DNA of 64,000 nucleotides from JADKAV01 sp963732355 (lineage in GTDB: Bacteria; Actinomycetota; Actinomycetes; S36-B12; UBA10799): positions 446,011-510,010 of the forward strand of contig CAVSZD010000010.1 of assembly GCA_963732355.1 (NCBI GenBank), given 5' to 3'. The notes beneath the pieces were generated by a model. The model worked only from the letters and a program-made list of their open reading frames with translations, ran no database searches and was not told the DNA's origin. Positions 16,590 to 24,416 of this stretch are shown here, piece by piece. Positions within the stretch are counted from its first letter, which is position 1, and each line of letters begins with the position of its first letter. A program made the translations under genes and the position numbers.

Positions 16590-17615
16590 TTGCGCTTCGT
16601 GGAGGAACTTCGCTCGGACGTGCTTGTCGTGGGGGCGGGACCCATCGGTCTGGAGACCGCAGCGATCCTGATGGCCGAGGGCTTGGAGGTCACGGTCCTG
16701 GACGCCGGTCCGATCGGAGCCACCATCGCCCGGACGTTCCCCGCCCATACCCGCTTCTTCACCTCCCCGGAGAGGCTCGAGCTGAGCGGGTGCGCCATTG
16801 ACGCGCCGTGGCAGGAGAAGCTCACCGGTGAGCAGTACCTGGCCTATCTGCGCCAGTACGTCGCCACACATGGCATCCGTGTGCACACCTTCACCGAGGT
16901 AGTCGCAGCGCAACCGGACGAACGGCGGCTCTTCACGCGCACGCTGTCAGGACGACGCGAGGTCTTCACGGCACACTGGCTGGTGCTGGCGACAGGGGGA
17001 ACCCACGAGCCGCGAACCTTGGGCGTGCCGGGGGAGACCCTGCCACATGTCCGCGCCCATCTCGACGACCCCCATCGTTACGCCGGGCGTCGCGTCGCAA
17101 TAGTCGGTGGCAGGAACTCAGCAGCCGAATCCGCGCTTCGCTGCTACCGGGTCGGTGCCCAGGTGCACCTGGTGCATCGCGGTCCCGCCCTGCATGACCG
17201 GGTGAAATTCTGGCTGCGTCCAGAGGTGGTGTCGTTGCTGGCAGAAGGGCGCATCGTCGGCCATATTCCAGACGAGATCACTGAGATCACGGTTGACGGT
17301 ATTCAGTTGCGCAACGGGCCCTTCGTGCCTGTGGACGATGTCATCACGCAGATCGGGTACCTGCAGGATCCGCAGATCTTCCACATGCTCGGCGTCCAGG
17401 TCGACGGGCCGCAGTCGGCACCCGTGTTCGACGCCTCGACCATGGCGACGGCGGTGCCCGGCGTCTTCGTCGTGGGTACCGCAACTGCCGGGACGCAGGA
17501 CAGATTCGGGGTGTTCATCGAGAACTGCCATGATCACGGACACCGCGTTGCCGCTGCGATCGCCGGGCGGTCCGCGCCCGCGGACCGTGCTCCTCGGCCA
17601 TTGCCGGAGGTCTAA
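16590..17615 (+). CDS. FAD/NAD(P)-dependent oxidoreductase (YpdA/thioredoxin-reductase-like)
   Basis: 341 residues. The N-terminal Rossmann motif is VLVVGAGPIGLETAAILM, the second NAD(P) motif is RVAIVGGRNSAAESALRCYR, and the FAD-binding end is VPGVFVVGTATAG. There is no CxxC redox pair, so it is not a classical thioredoxin reductase. The overall order and the FFTSPERLELSG segment recall YpdA-type putative disulfide reductases, which act on low-molecular-weight thiols. The TTG at 16590 is the listed start; GTG at 16599 is an equally good choice. The stop overlaps the convergent GNAT gene by 4 bp. Confidence 0.8.
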   Translation: MRFVEELRSDVLVVGAGPIGLETAAILMAEGLEVTVLDAGPIGATIARTFPAHTRFFTSPERLELSGCAIDAPWQEKLTGEQYLAYLRQYVATHGIRVHTFTEVVAAQPDERRLFTRTLSGRREVFTAHWLVLATGGTHEPRTLGVPGETLPHVRAHLDDPHRYAGRRVAIVGGRNSAAESALRCYRVGAQVHLVHRGPALHDRVKFWLRPEVVSLLAEGRIVGHIPDEITEITVDGIQLRNGPFVPVDDVITQIGYLQDPQIFHMLGVQVDGPQSAPVFDASTMATAVPGVFVVGTATAGTQDRFGVFIENCHDHGHRVAAAIAGRSAPADRAPRPLPEV

Positions 17616-18079
17616 GCCAGCGCCCGCAATGCATGGCCGTCCATGCGCTGGACGGTCCACTCATCCATGCCGACGGCACCGATACTGCGGTAGAAACCCA
17701 AGGCCGGTTCATTCCAGTCCAGGACTGACCACTCGAGCCGGGCGTATCCGCGTTCCAGGCAGATGCCGGCCAGCGCCGACAGGAGTGCTTTCCCGGCCCC
17801 CCGGCCACGGGCATTCGGGTCGACGTAAAGGTCCTCGAGGTAGATGCCGTGTGTGCCTTCCCAGGTGGAGAAGTTCAGGAACCAGACGGCCATACCGATC
17901 ACGCGTGAGTCCTGCTCGGCCACGTGGGCGAAGAGATGGACAGGTTCCTCGAACAAGGCGGTGTGGAGCTGTTCGCTGCTCATCTTCACGGCATCCGGTT
18001 CCCGCTCGTACACCGCGAGATCGTGGACGAATGCCAGCATCGCTGGGAGGTCTTCGGGGTCAGCCACACGGATCCGCAT
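17612..18079 (-). CDS. GNAT family N-acetyltransferase
   Basis: 155 residues starting MRIRVADPEDLPAMLAFVHD. The acetyl-CoA site is LEDLYVDPNARGRGAGKALL (motif A, Q/RxxGxG/A). It continues with RLEWSVLDWNEPALGFYRSIGA. The sequence is close to the spermidine/diamine N-acetyltransferase-like group in general bacterial proteomes. The frame is open upstream to 18241 but this crosses the iron-box promoter of the next operon, so the internal ATG is taken. Substrate unknown, probably a small amine. Confidence 0.88.
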   Translation of the reverse strand: MRIRVADPEDLPAMLAFVHDLAVYEREPDAVKMSSEQLHTALFEEPVHLFAHVAEQDSRVIGMAVWFLNFSTWEGTHGIYLEDLYVDPNARGRGAGKALLSALAGICLERGYARLEWSVLDWNEPALGFYRSIGAVGMDEWTVQRMDGHALRALA

Positions 18080-18188
18080 GTACCCATTAGCGCAGTTGAC
18101 CACGGCGGGGCCTGGTGGCACCCTGCGCCTTCGCTGGCTGAGCCTGGTTTCGTATCGCGTTCGGCCGGGTACCACGACATGGGAACTA

Positions 18189-18207
18189 TTAGGTAAGGTA
18201 TACCTAA
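18189..18207 (+). promoter_or_regulatory. IdeR/DtxR-type iron box
   Basis: TTAGGTAAGGTATACCTAA is a 19-bp near-perfect palindrome that matches the IdeR/DtxR consensus TTAGGTTAGGCTAACCTAA at 16 of 19 positions. It lies 20 bp upstream of the ferredoxin-like start and before the bacterioferritin gene. In mycobacteria IdeR with Fe(II) activates bfrA and represses uptake genes; the sign of control here cannot be told from the position alone. Confidence 0.85.
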
Positions 18208-18227
18208 CTAACCAGGAGGTCCGGGCG

Positions 18228-18413
18228 ATGTATGTGTGCATATGTCACGCTGTGACGGACACCGATGTGCAGCGCTCTTTCGACTTGGGCAACCGTTGCG
18301 CCGACTCCATCGCCGACCACACGGGGGCCTCAACCGGATGTGGTTCGTGCCGCGAGACCTTGTGCGACAAGGTGTCGGCCCTGGAGTCCAATCTGCTGAG
18401 CAGTCGGTCCTGA
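18228..18413 (+). CDS. bfd: (Bacterio)ferritin-associated [2Fe-2S] ferredoxin-like protein
   Basis: 61 residues. It has MYVCICHAVTDTDVQ with the C-x-C pair and TGCGSCRETLC with the C-x2-C pair, the four-cysteine [2Fe-2S] pattern of BFD-like domains. Bfd proteins deliver electrons to bacterioferritin for iron release. The AGGAGG-like ribosome site CAGGAGGTC precedes ATG 18228. Bacterioferritin follows after 21 bp and the iron box precedes it, which strongly supports the assignment. Confidence 0.9.
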   Translation: MYVCICHAVTDTDVQRSFDLGNRCADSIADHTGASTGCGSCRETLCDKVSALESNLLSSRS

Positions 18414-18434
18414 TCCGCCGATAGCCTTACGGCC

Positions 18435-18914
18435 ATGCGAGGCGATCAACAAGTCATCACCTATCTGAACGACCAGCTCACCGCGGAACTCACCGCCATC
18501 AACCAGTACTTCCTGCATGCGCGCATGCAGCACAACTGGGGGCTCACGAAGCTGGCCGCCTACACCGAGCACGAGTCCATAGACGAGATGCATCACGCGC
18601 AGGTGCTCATCGACAGGATCCTGTTCCTTGAGGGCCTGCCGAACCTGCAGCGTCTCGGGACGGTCCGGATCGGCCAGACTGTGGCCGAGCAGTTCGCAGC
18701 CGACATGCAGATCGAGGTCGAGGCTCTGCAGCGGTTGCGGGCAGGTATCGATTACATGCGCTCGGTCGGGGACGTCACATCCGCGAAACTCTTCGAGACG
18801 ATCCTCGCGGACGAGGAAACACACGTGGATTATCTGGAGACCCAGCTCGAACTGCTCGACAGGCTCGGCGAGGCCCTGTACTTGCAGAACGTGACGGAGC
18901 ACCCTGCGCCGTGA
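18435..18914 (+). CDS. bfr: Bacterioferritin
   Basis: 159 residues, normal length. LTAELTAINQYFLHARM carries the first ferroxidase Glu. HESIDEMHHAQVLIDRILFL carries the Glu/His ligands and the haem-ligand Met in DEMHHA, and ILADEETHVDYLETQ supplies the later Glu/His ligands. So both diiron and haem sites look intact. It oxidises Fe(II) and stores it as a mineral in a 24-mer shell. Its stop overlaps the zwf start by 4 bp. It shares the upstream iron box with bfd. Confidence 0.96.
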   Translation: MRGDQQVITYLNDQLTAELTAINQYFLHARMQHNWGLTKLAAYTEHESIDEMHHAQVLIDRILFLEGLPNLQRLGTVRIGQTVAEQFAADMQIEVEALQRLRAGIDYMRSVGDVTSAKLFETILADEETHVDYLETQLELLDRLGEALYLQNVTEHPAP

Positions 18915-20288
18915 CTGCTTCGGATGCATTGGTCGTTTTCGGGATCACCGGGGACCTGGCCAAGAGGATGACGCTGAAGTCGCTGTACCTGCTGGAAGCC
19001 GCGGGTCGGCTCGATGTGCCAGTGGTCGGAGTGGCAGGAGACGCCTGGAGTCTGGACCACTTGGTGCGCCATGCGCGCAAGTGCGTCGTGGACGCGGGCA
19101 TCGACTTGGACGAGGCGGTGTTCGACCGGTTTGCAGCCCGCCTCTCCTACGTCAGCGGCGACTTCGCCCAGGACGCCACCTACGCGAAGGTCAAAGCCGC
19201 TGTCGGCCGCGCTAAGGCGCCCATGTTCTACCTCGAGGTGCCACCCTCCTTGTTTGCGATGGTCGTCGAGGGCTTGCACGCAGCAGGCCTCACGACAGAA
19301 CTCGAGGGTGGTAATCGAGAAGCCGTTCGGACACGACACGACCTCTGCCCAGCAATTGAACGCCACACTGCATCAGTACCTGGACGAGCCGCAGATCTTC
19401 CGCATCGACCACTTCCTGGGGAAGATGTCGGTCGAGGACATCCTGCACCTGCGCTTCGCCAATGTGATGCTCGAACCGTTGTGGAACAACAAGTACGTGG
19501 ACAGTGTGCAGATCACCATGGCCGAGGATCTGGACGTGGCTGACCGGGGATCCTTCTACGACGATGTGGGAGCTTTGCGCGACGTGGTACAGAACCACCT
19601 CATGCAGGTGCTCAGCATGGTGGCGATGGAACCGCCTTCCGGGCACAGCCTCGACATCGTCAACGACCGCAAGTGGGATGTCTTCCAGTCGATGCCCGAC
19701 ATCGATCCAGCCCACTGCGTGCGGGGCCAGTACGTCGGCTACCGAGACGTGGACGGAGTTGCCGCGGACTCGATGACTGAGACCTACGTTGCGCTGCGCC
19801 TGGAAATCGACAACTGGCGCTGGGCTGGTGTGCCGTTCTTCATAAGGACGGGCAAATGCCTGCCGGAGAAGGTTACGGAGGTGCGGCTGGTATTCAAGCG
19901 GGCCCCCTCACTGCGGTTCACCTCCAAGAACCACAAGTTGGCGGCCAACCAGATGGTTCTGCGCATCGACCCGAACTCCGGGTCGTCGTTGATGCTGAAC
20001 GCCCGCGACCCTGACGACGACGCCCTTCGCCAGATCCATCTGGACATGGATTTCGCCGACGAGGGCGGGGCCGGGCCCACACCGTACGAGGAACTCCTGT
20101 ACGCGGCGTTGCGCGGGGACCAGTCGAACTTCACCCGCCAGGACTCCGTGGAGGAGACGTGGCGGATCGTGCAGCCGCTGCTGGACCAGCCACCCACGAT
20201 CCAGCAGTACCAGCCCGGCAGCTGGGGGCCGGGCGCCGCCGATTCCCTGATCCGCCACTGGGGCGGCTGGCATCAGCCTTGGCTGTGA
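18911..20288 (+). CDS. zwf: Glucose-6-phosphate dehydrogenase, one frameshift
   Basis: 458 residues when read 18911-19294 then 19296-20288. N-terminal VVFGITGDLAKR is the NADP(+) fold; VVIEKPFGHD and RIDHFLGKMSVEDI form the active-site block with the catalytic His region, and ALRDVVQNHLMQVL, FIRTGKCLPEK are all typical. An extra A at 19295 (within CACGACAG) breaks the frame between GLT and QNSRVVIEKPF. It catalyses the first step of the oxidative pentose-phosphate pathway. GTG start overlaps bacterioferritin by 4 bp, and the end overlaps the fructokinase gene by 16 bp. Confidence 0.9.
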
Positions 20289-21115
20289 TCGCGGGCCAGT
20301 CGCAGCGCGCCGATCACGCCGGCGTCGGTCCCGAGTTCTGGGGACCGCAGATCCGGCACAGGCATGTACCCGGCGAGGGACTCGCGCCATAGCGCCGGTA
20401 CCAGTCGGTGCAACACTTCGCGGCTGCCCACCCCGCCGCCCATGACCACGCGCTGCGGCATGTAGGTCAGGGCGAGGTTGTGCAAGCCCCGCGCCACAAG
20501 TGAGGCCTGCTCACCCCAGACGGGGTGATCGTCAGGCAGGTCCTGGGCCGGCCGACCGGCTCTGGCCGCCAATGCCGGTCCGCTGGCAAGCCCCTCGAGG
20601 CAATCGCTGTGGTAGGGGCAGATCCCCGACAACCCGGCGGTGGGAATCAGCATGTGGCCCGCCTCGGGATGTCTGGTTGTAGTTGCCAGCCGGCCATCAA
20701 CGACGACGCCAGCGCCGATGCCGGTCCCGATCGTGACGTACACCATGGATGAGACCCCGCGGCCGGCCCCGTAGTGCAACTCGCCCAGCGCTGCCGCGGA
20801 CACATCCAAGGTGATCGCTATCGGCACATCTGGCAACAGTCGCTGCAACTGGCCCACGATATCGGCGTCCGCCCAGCCTGGTTTCGGAGTCGTCGTGACG
20901 TGGCCGAATTTGGGGGAGTCGGGGTCAGTGTCGAACGGACCGAAGGATCCCAAGCCCAGCCCCTCTACCGGGTATCGACCGATGAATTCGGCGCACGCCG
21001 CAATCAGGTGTTGCGGATCAGCGCCGGTCGGCACCTGCGTGCGGGCCACGATTTCATCCGGGCTACCCACAGCGCAGACGGTCTTCGTGCCCCCGGTCTC
21101 GATGCCGGCGAACAT
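20273..21115 (-). CDS. ROK family fructokinase
   Basis: 280 residues starting MFAGIETGGTKTVCAVG, the N-terminal ATP phosphate loop. The ROK signature contains VYVTIGTGIGAGVVVDGRL, and the zinc-binding cluster is GICPYHSDCLEGLASGPAL, typical of the fructokinase-type ROK subgroup (B. subtilis GmuE/YdhR-like). VVMGGGVGSRE near the C-terminus closes the fold. The upstream extension to 21406 overlaps a divergent secreted protein and is rejected. It phosphorylates fructose, feeding the phosphoketolase or G6PD routes seen nearby. Glucose as alternative substrate is possible. Confidence 0.88.
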   Translation of the reverse strand: MFAGIETGGTKTVCAVGSPDEIVARTQVPTGADPQHLIAACAEFIGRYPVEGLGLGSFGPFDTDPDSPKFGHVTTTPKPGWADADIVGQLQRLLPDVPIAITLDVSAAALGELHYGAGRGVSSMVYVTIGTGIGAGVVVDGRLATTTRHPEAGHMLIPTAGLSGICPYHSDCLEGLASGPALAARAGRPAQDLPDDHPVWGEQASLVARGLHNLALTYMPQRVVMGGGVGSREVLHRLVPALWRESLAGYMPVPDLRSPELGTDAGVIGALRLARDHSQG

Positions 21116-21194
21116 GGCCCCAACAGTAGCGCTGAGCGAGCGCCCGGTCGCCTTGGAGTACCCTTCTGGGAAGGCATTGCCGGAGGTAGAGATC

Positions 21195-22034
21195 GTGAAA
21201 TGGCTGTTGACGGTAGTCGTCCTGTTGGGGACGCTGGCTGCTCCGGCGACCGCGGTCACCGCGGCCGACCCCGATGGGATCCCCGTGAAGGGCGCCGATG
21301 CCTCCTGGCCGAACTGTCCGAAAGGGATGGGTATCCCGTCGCGCCGGACCAAGGGCCTGCCCATGCCGACCGCCGATGCGAAGTTCGTGATCCTGGGACT
21401 GACCAACGGCCCCGGCTTCTACCCCAACCCCTGCATCGCACGCCAGGTCAAGTGGGCATCCGAGCGCGGGATGTGGGTGGGCACCTACGCCATGACCACG
21501 TTCCCGAAGGCCAAGCAGATCAAGACCTACGGTGATGACGGGCCTTGGGCGCCCACGTCGGGAGCGAACCGGCTTCGTAACGCCGGCTACGCGCAGGCCA
21601 CCTTCAACCTGGCGACGATGCAGCGAGTCGGCCTCACCAACACGTTCATCTGGGTCGATGTCGAGCCCTATCCCGTGGCGCCCTGGACCTCGCAACGCAA
21701 GCGCAACAAGGCGGTCCTCGACGGTGTCCTGCGCGGTTACGACGACGCGGGTCTGGATGTCGGCTTCTACACCTCGCCCGGGCCGTGGAGCGACATCATC
21801 GGCTCAGCGCGCTACGGGCTGCCCGAGTGGCGCACAGCAGGTGGGCATCCGTGGTCCCGGACCGACTACTCAGATGCCCGGCGGATGTGTCGTGTCAGTT
21901 CGGTGCAGGGTGGCAACATCCTCGTGGCCCAGTGGTGGGACACCAAACGCGATCATGACCTGCTGTGTCCCCAGGCGCGCACGCGGGTTTGGCGCGACCG
22001 GCTTTTTGTATGGATGTCAGAGGAGAACCAGTGA
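21195..22034 (+). CDS. Secreted glycoside-hydrolase-like protein (GH25-like fold)
   Basis: 279 residues with a GTG start and signal peptide VKWLLTVVVLLGTLAAPATA. The mature protein begins near ADPDGIPVKGADASWPNCPK. The sequence KFVILGLTNGPGFYPNPC, WASERGMWVGTYAMTTFPKA, TFIWVDVEPYP and VGFYTSPGPWSDIIG follows the beta/alpha-barrel pattern of GH25/DUF1906 glycosidase-like proteins, with DVEPY at the place of the catalytic Asp/Glu. Cysteines imply disulfides. It overlaps the following gene by 4 bp (GTGA). Probably a wall-active enzyme; catalysis is not proven. Confidence 0.75.
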   Translation: MKWLLTVVVLLGTLAAPATAVTAADPDGIPVKGADASWPNCPKGMGIPSRRTKGLPMPTADAKFVILGLTNGPGFYPNPCIARQVKWASERGMWVGTYAMTTFPKAKQIKTYGDDGPWAPTSGANRLRNAGYAQATFNLATMQRVGLTNTFIWVDVEPYPVAPWTSQRKRNKAVLDGVLRGYDDAGLDVGFYTSPGPWSDIIGSARYGLPEWRTAGGHPWSRTDYSDARRMCRVSSVQGGNILVAQWWDTKRDHDLLCPQARTRVWRDRLFVWMSEENQ

Positions 22035-22762
22035 ACAGGATGTGGGTAGCGGCCATCGCGTCGGCTATTGCGGTGCCCGCCATGGCAGCAGTGGCCCAGG
22101 CGGCCCCGCCGCCGGTGAGCACGTGTTTCACCTACTCAGCCGACCAGTGGGTGCAGAGTGGCTTCAGCGCCACCCCCGGCGACTGCGCGGTGGCTCACAA
22201 CGGCGAGGTCTTGGGTGTGGTGACCATCCCCGCCGACGTGGCGGCTGGGGGTTACTCCGCCGACGCGGTGAAGGCGTGGGCCTTCCGGGAATGCCAATCG
22301 GTTGCCGTGAACTATGCCTGGAGCAAGACCAAGCCCAAGTACCCGAAGAGCAGTTACGTCATGCCACGCTCCGCTCGTCTGAACGTTCAGCTGCCAACCG
22401 TCGATCAGTGGAACGCCTCGGAGCGTTGGGCTGCATGTCTGGGGCAGAGCCGCAATCAGAAGCTGACGGCGGCTGCGGGCCGCACCGGATCGGTCAAGGG
22501 ACTCGGGTTGAAGCCCTACGTGTGCCTGAACCCGCTTGGTTGGAGTGGCATGAAATGTGGCAAGCCTGACGCGGTGCGACTGACCAACCAGGTGTGGATC
22601 TCGTCCGGGCAGTACGTGGGGACCAAGAAGATGCTTTCGAAGACTCAGAAGGCCTGCCAGAAGTTGCGAAAGAAGGGCTGGACCCTGCGCACCTGGTACG
22701 TTCCCGGCGCGGCAGCCTGGGACCGGGGCAACCACTACGGATTCTGCGAACTGGTCAAATAG
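22031..22762 (+). CDS. Secreted septum-formation-domain-like protein
   Basis: 243 residues. A short signal peptide (MNRMWVAAIASAIAVPAMAA, GTG start) leads into a domain with SVAVNYAWSKTKPKYPKSSY, SARLNVQLPTVDQWNASERW and AACLGQSRNQKL. The spaced cysteines and W-N-x-S-x-R-W pattern resemble the actinobacterial septum-formation domain. The basic C-terminus has a further Cys pair (AYVCLNP-like and FCELVK). Translation is coupled to the upstream GH25-like protein by the GTGA overlap. Role in wall or septum is inferred only. Confidence 0.7.
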   Translation: MNRMWVAAIASAIAVPAMAAVAQAAPPPVSTCFTYSADQWVQSGFSATPGDCAVAHNGEVLGVVTIPADVAAGGYSADAVKAWAFRECQSVAVNYAWSKTKPKYPKSSYVMPRSARLNVQLPTVDQWNASERWAACLGQSRNQKLTAAAGRTGSVKGLGLKPYVCLNPLGWSGMKCGKPDAVRLTNQVWISSGQYVGTKKMLSKTQKACQKLRKKGWTLRTWYVPGAAAWDRGNHYGFCELVK

Positions 22763-22795
22763 AAACTTCCGCTTACTATTTGTCTTGTCAGAATC

Positions 22796-23023
22796 ATGTT
22801 CGTCACCGAGAATATAAACATGAACCGTCTTTCGAAGACCGAAGTCAGCATGATCATCCTCGGCTTGTTGTACGTCATCTCTCCGTTCGACTTCATCCCG
22901 GAGATCATCGCGGGACCCCTGGGCATCGCCGATGATGCTGCAATCCTGGGTCTGATCGCAGCCACCGTCATGCGGGCTGCCGGTCGCCAGCAGGTGGTTC
23001 CGGTCCACAGCCAGAGCCAATGA
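22796..23023 (+). CDS. YkvA-like (DUF1232) small membrane protein
   Basis: 75 residues, or 67 if translation begins at the ATG at 22820 (MNRLSKTEVSMIILGLLYV). The motif LLYVISPFDFIPEIIAGPLG followed by IADDAAILGLI is the DUF1232 signature. One or two membrane segments are expected. Base composition at the 5' end is unusually AT-rich for the window. No operon partner is clear; it follows the septum-domain gene by 34 bp. Function of this family is unknown. Confidence 0.75.
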   Translation: MFVTENINMNRLSKTEVSMIILGLLYVISPFDFIPEIIAGPLGIADDAAILGLIAATVMRAAGRQQVVPVHSQSQ

Positions 23024-23212
23024 ACGAGGCCGGGGCTGCGGGAGATCCCAGCCCAGCCGAGATTGAGCAAACCCTGCCAACCCGTGTCGAACAGCGTCGG
23101 CGCGAGGAATTCGAGCGGTTGTGCAACTCTGGTTGGACGGTCTGCTGCGGCGGCGGTCGCGCATCTTGAGGATTTCTTGAAACAGGCCTGAACCGCCCGC
23201 GGGAGCGTCATC

Positions 23213-23439
23213 TCAGGCATCGGGATCGCTCCAGAGATGCTGCCCACTCTTTTCGCGTCGTTTGTCCAAACTGCTGCCTCGACCTCACGGCCAACGTCCT
23301 GGCACAGACCAGGCAGGAGTTCATGTCGGCGGGTATGGACGACTTCGTGGCCACACCCGTGGCCAAGGCCGTGTTGGCGGCGGTGGTGGCCCGCTGGCTG
23401 CCCCAGGCCAGAGGGTCGGCCACTGCGCCCAGACGCTGA
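23213..23439 (+). pseudogene. Remnant of a hybrid sensor histidine kinase
   Basis: Two fragments in different frames. From 23213, SGIGIAPEMLPTLFASFVQT is the G1-box and lid of a HATPase domain (compare GIGIAPEVLPRLFESFTQ). From about 23284 to the stop at 23439, LTANVLAQTRQEFMSAGMDD and FVATPVAKAVLAAVVARWLP form the beta4-alpha5 end of a receiver domain. The sequences between (G2/F boxes, receiver Asp) are absent, so a large deletion and a frame change occurred. The upstream 23020-23170 stretch shows a 49-codon ORF without recognisable family; nothing else is seen. Confidence 0.75.
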
Positions 23440-23460
23440 TCTGCGCTATCGGAAGTCGGC

Positions 23461-24354
23461 TCAGGCGATGGTGGCTTTGAGGTAGTTGAACATCGCCTGG
23501 CCGGATTCCTCGCTGTACTGGTGCAGCTGCGCAGGCGTCGCTGTGACTTGGTCTCCGTGAAGCCGATTCAGAAGGGTCGTGCAGATCATCGCGAACTTGG
23601 AGAAACCCCAGTGGTTGAGGTAGCCGGCCATCATGGCGCCCTCCATCTCGATGTTGCGCACCCCGTTGTCGTAGATCCATTCCAGCCAGGCCATCTTGGT
23701 CTCGGGGGTCTCCATGCAGACAGCGCCATCAAGACGGAACTGCTCGAGGAAGAACTCGTTGCCGGCCACGGTCTTGCCCGACACGACTTCGAGCCCCTCA
23801 CGTTCGTTGACCGCGACGATCTCGTCAATGACGGCCTGCGGGTAGGTGCTGTCGAACCAGTACTCGCCCATGCCGCCGTTGAGAACGCGGTAGGGCTGAA
23901 GGTCGGCCATGACACCCTCTGTGGTCGCGACGATGCTGCCCCCTTCGAGGCCGACTCCGCCACTTGTGCCCACCCTGGCCCAGAAGATCTCATCGAGTGC
24001 GCTGAGGTCCCCAGCCTTGAGGAAGTAGACCATTCGCATGAGCTCCTGCAGGGCGATGCTCGCGCTGGGCATACCCATCCCGTGGGAGGCGAACAGGACG
24101 CCGTGGCAGTAGCGGGTGACGAACCGTTCCTCCTTGGGAAACGCGATGATCGGCGCCCCGTTGTGGATTGCGCTCCACGTCTGCGCGAACTCATGGATCC
24201 GGTGACCGGAACCCGCTTTGATGACGGCCTTCACGTCACGCAGGCCGTCCAGGAGCGGGTCATCGCTGGCCACGCCGAAATGGTAGTAAGTGTCGACCTG
24301 TTCACCGGTCAGCACCGGATCCAGGAACGCGTGATTGATGTTCTCGGTCTTCAC
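23461..24354 (-). CDS. udp: Uridine phosphorylase (nucleoside phosphorylase family)
   Basis: 297 residues. The family motif ASHGMGMPSASIALQELMRM covers the phosphate and ribose sites, WARVGTSGGVGLEGGSIVATT is the phosphate-binding stretch, and VRNIEMEGAMMAGYLNHWG contains the ribose-binding Met-Glu pair. This layout fits the longer UPP1-type uridine phosphorylases. It cleaves uridine with phosphate to uracil and ribose-1-phosphate. It lies 62 bp downstream of the oxygenase gene on the same strand; co-transcription is possible but not evident. Confidence 0.88.
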   Translation of the reverse strand: MKTENINHAFLDPVLTGEQVDTYYHFGVASDDPLLDGLRDVKAVIKAGSGHRIHEFAQTWSAIHNGAPIIAFPKEERFVTRYCHGVLFASHGMGMPSASIALQELMRMVYFLKAGDLSALDEIFWARVGTSGGVGLEGGSIVATTEGVMADLQPYRVLNGGMGEYWFDSTYPQAVIDEIVAVNEREGLEVVSGKTVAGNEFFLEQFRLDGAVCMETPETKMAWLEWIYDNGVRNIEMEGAMMAGYLNHWGFSKFAMICTTLLNRLHGDQVTATPAQLHQYSEESGQAMFNYLKATIA

Positions 24355-24416
24355 CCGGCCGCCCCTCTCTGCGCCGTCGCCGCGATTCGACCCTATGGCC
24401 GCGCTGGCCGGCGTGG

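Noticed and set aside
22785..22818. TTGTCA/TATAAA promoter before the DUF1232 gene
   Set aside because: The spacer is 22 bp, too long for a normal promoter, and the -10 would overlap the start region.
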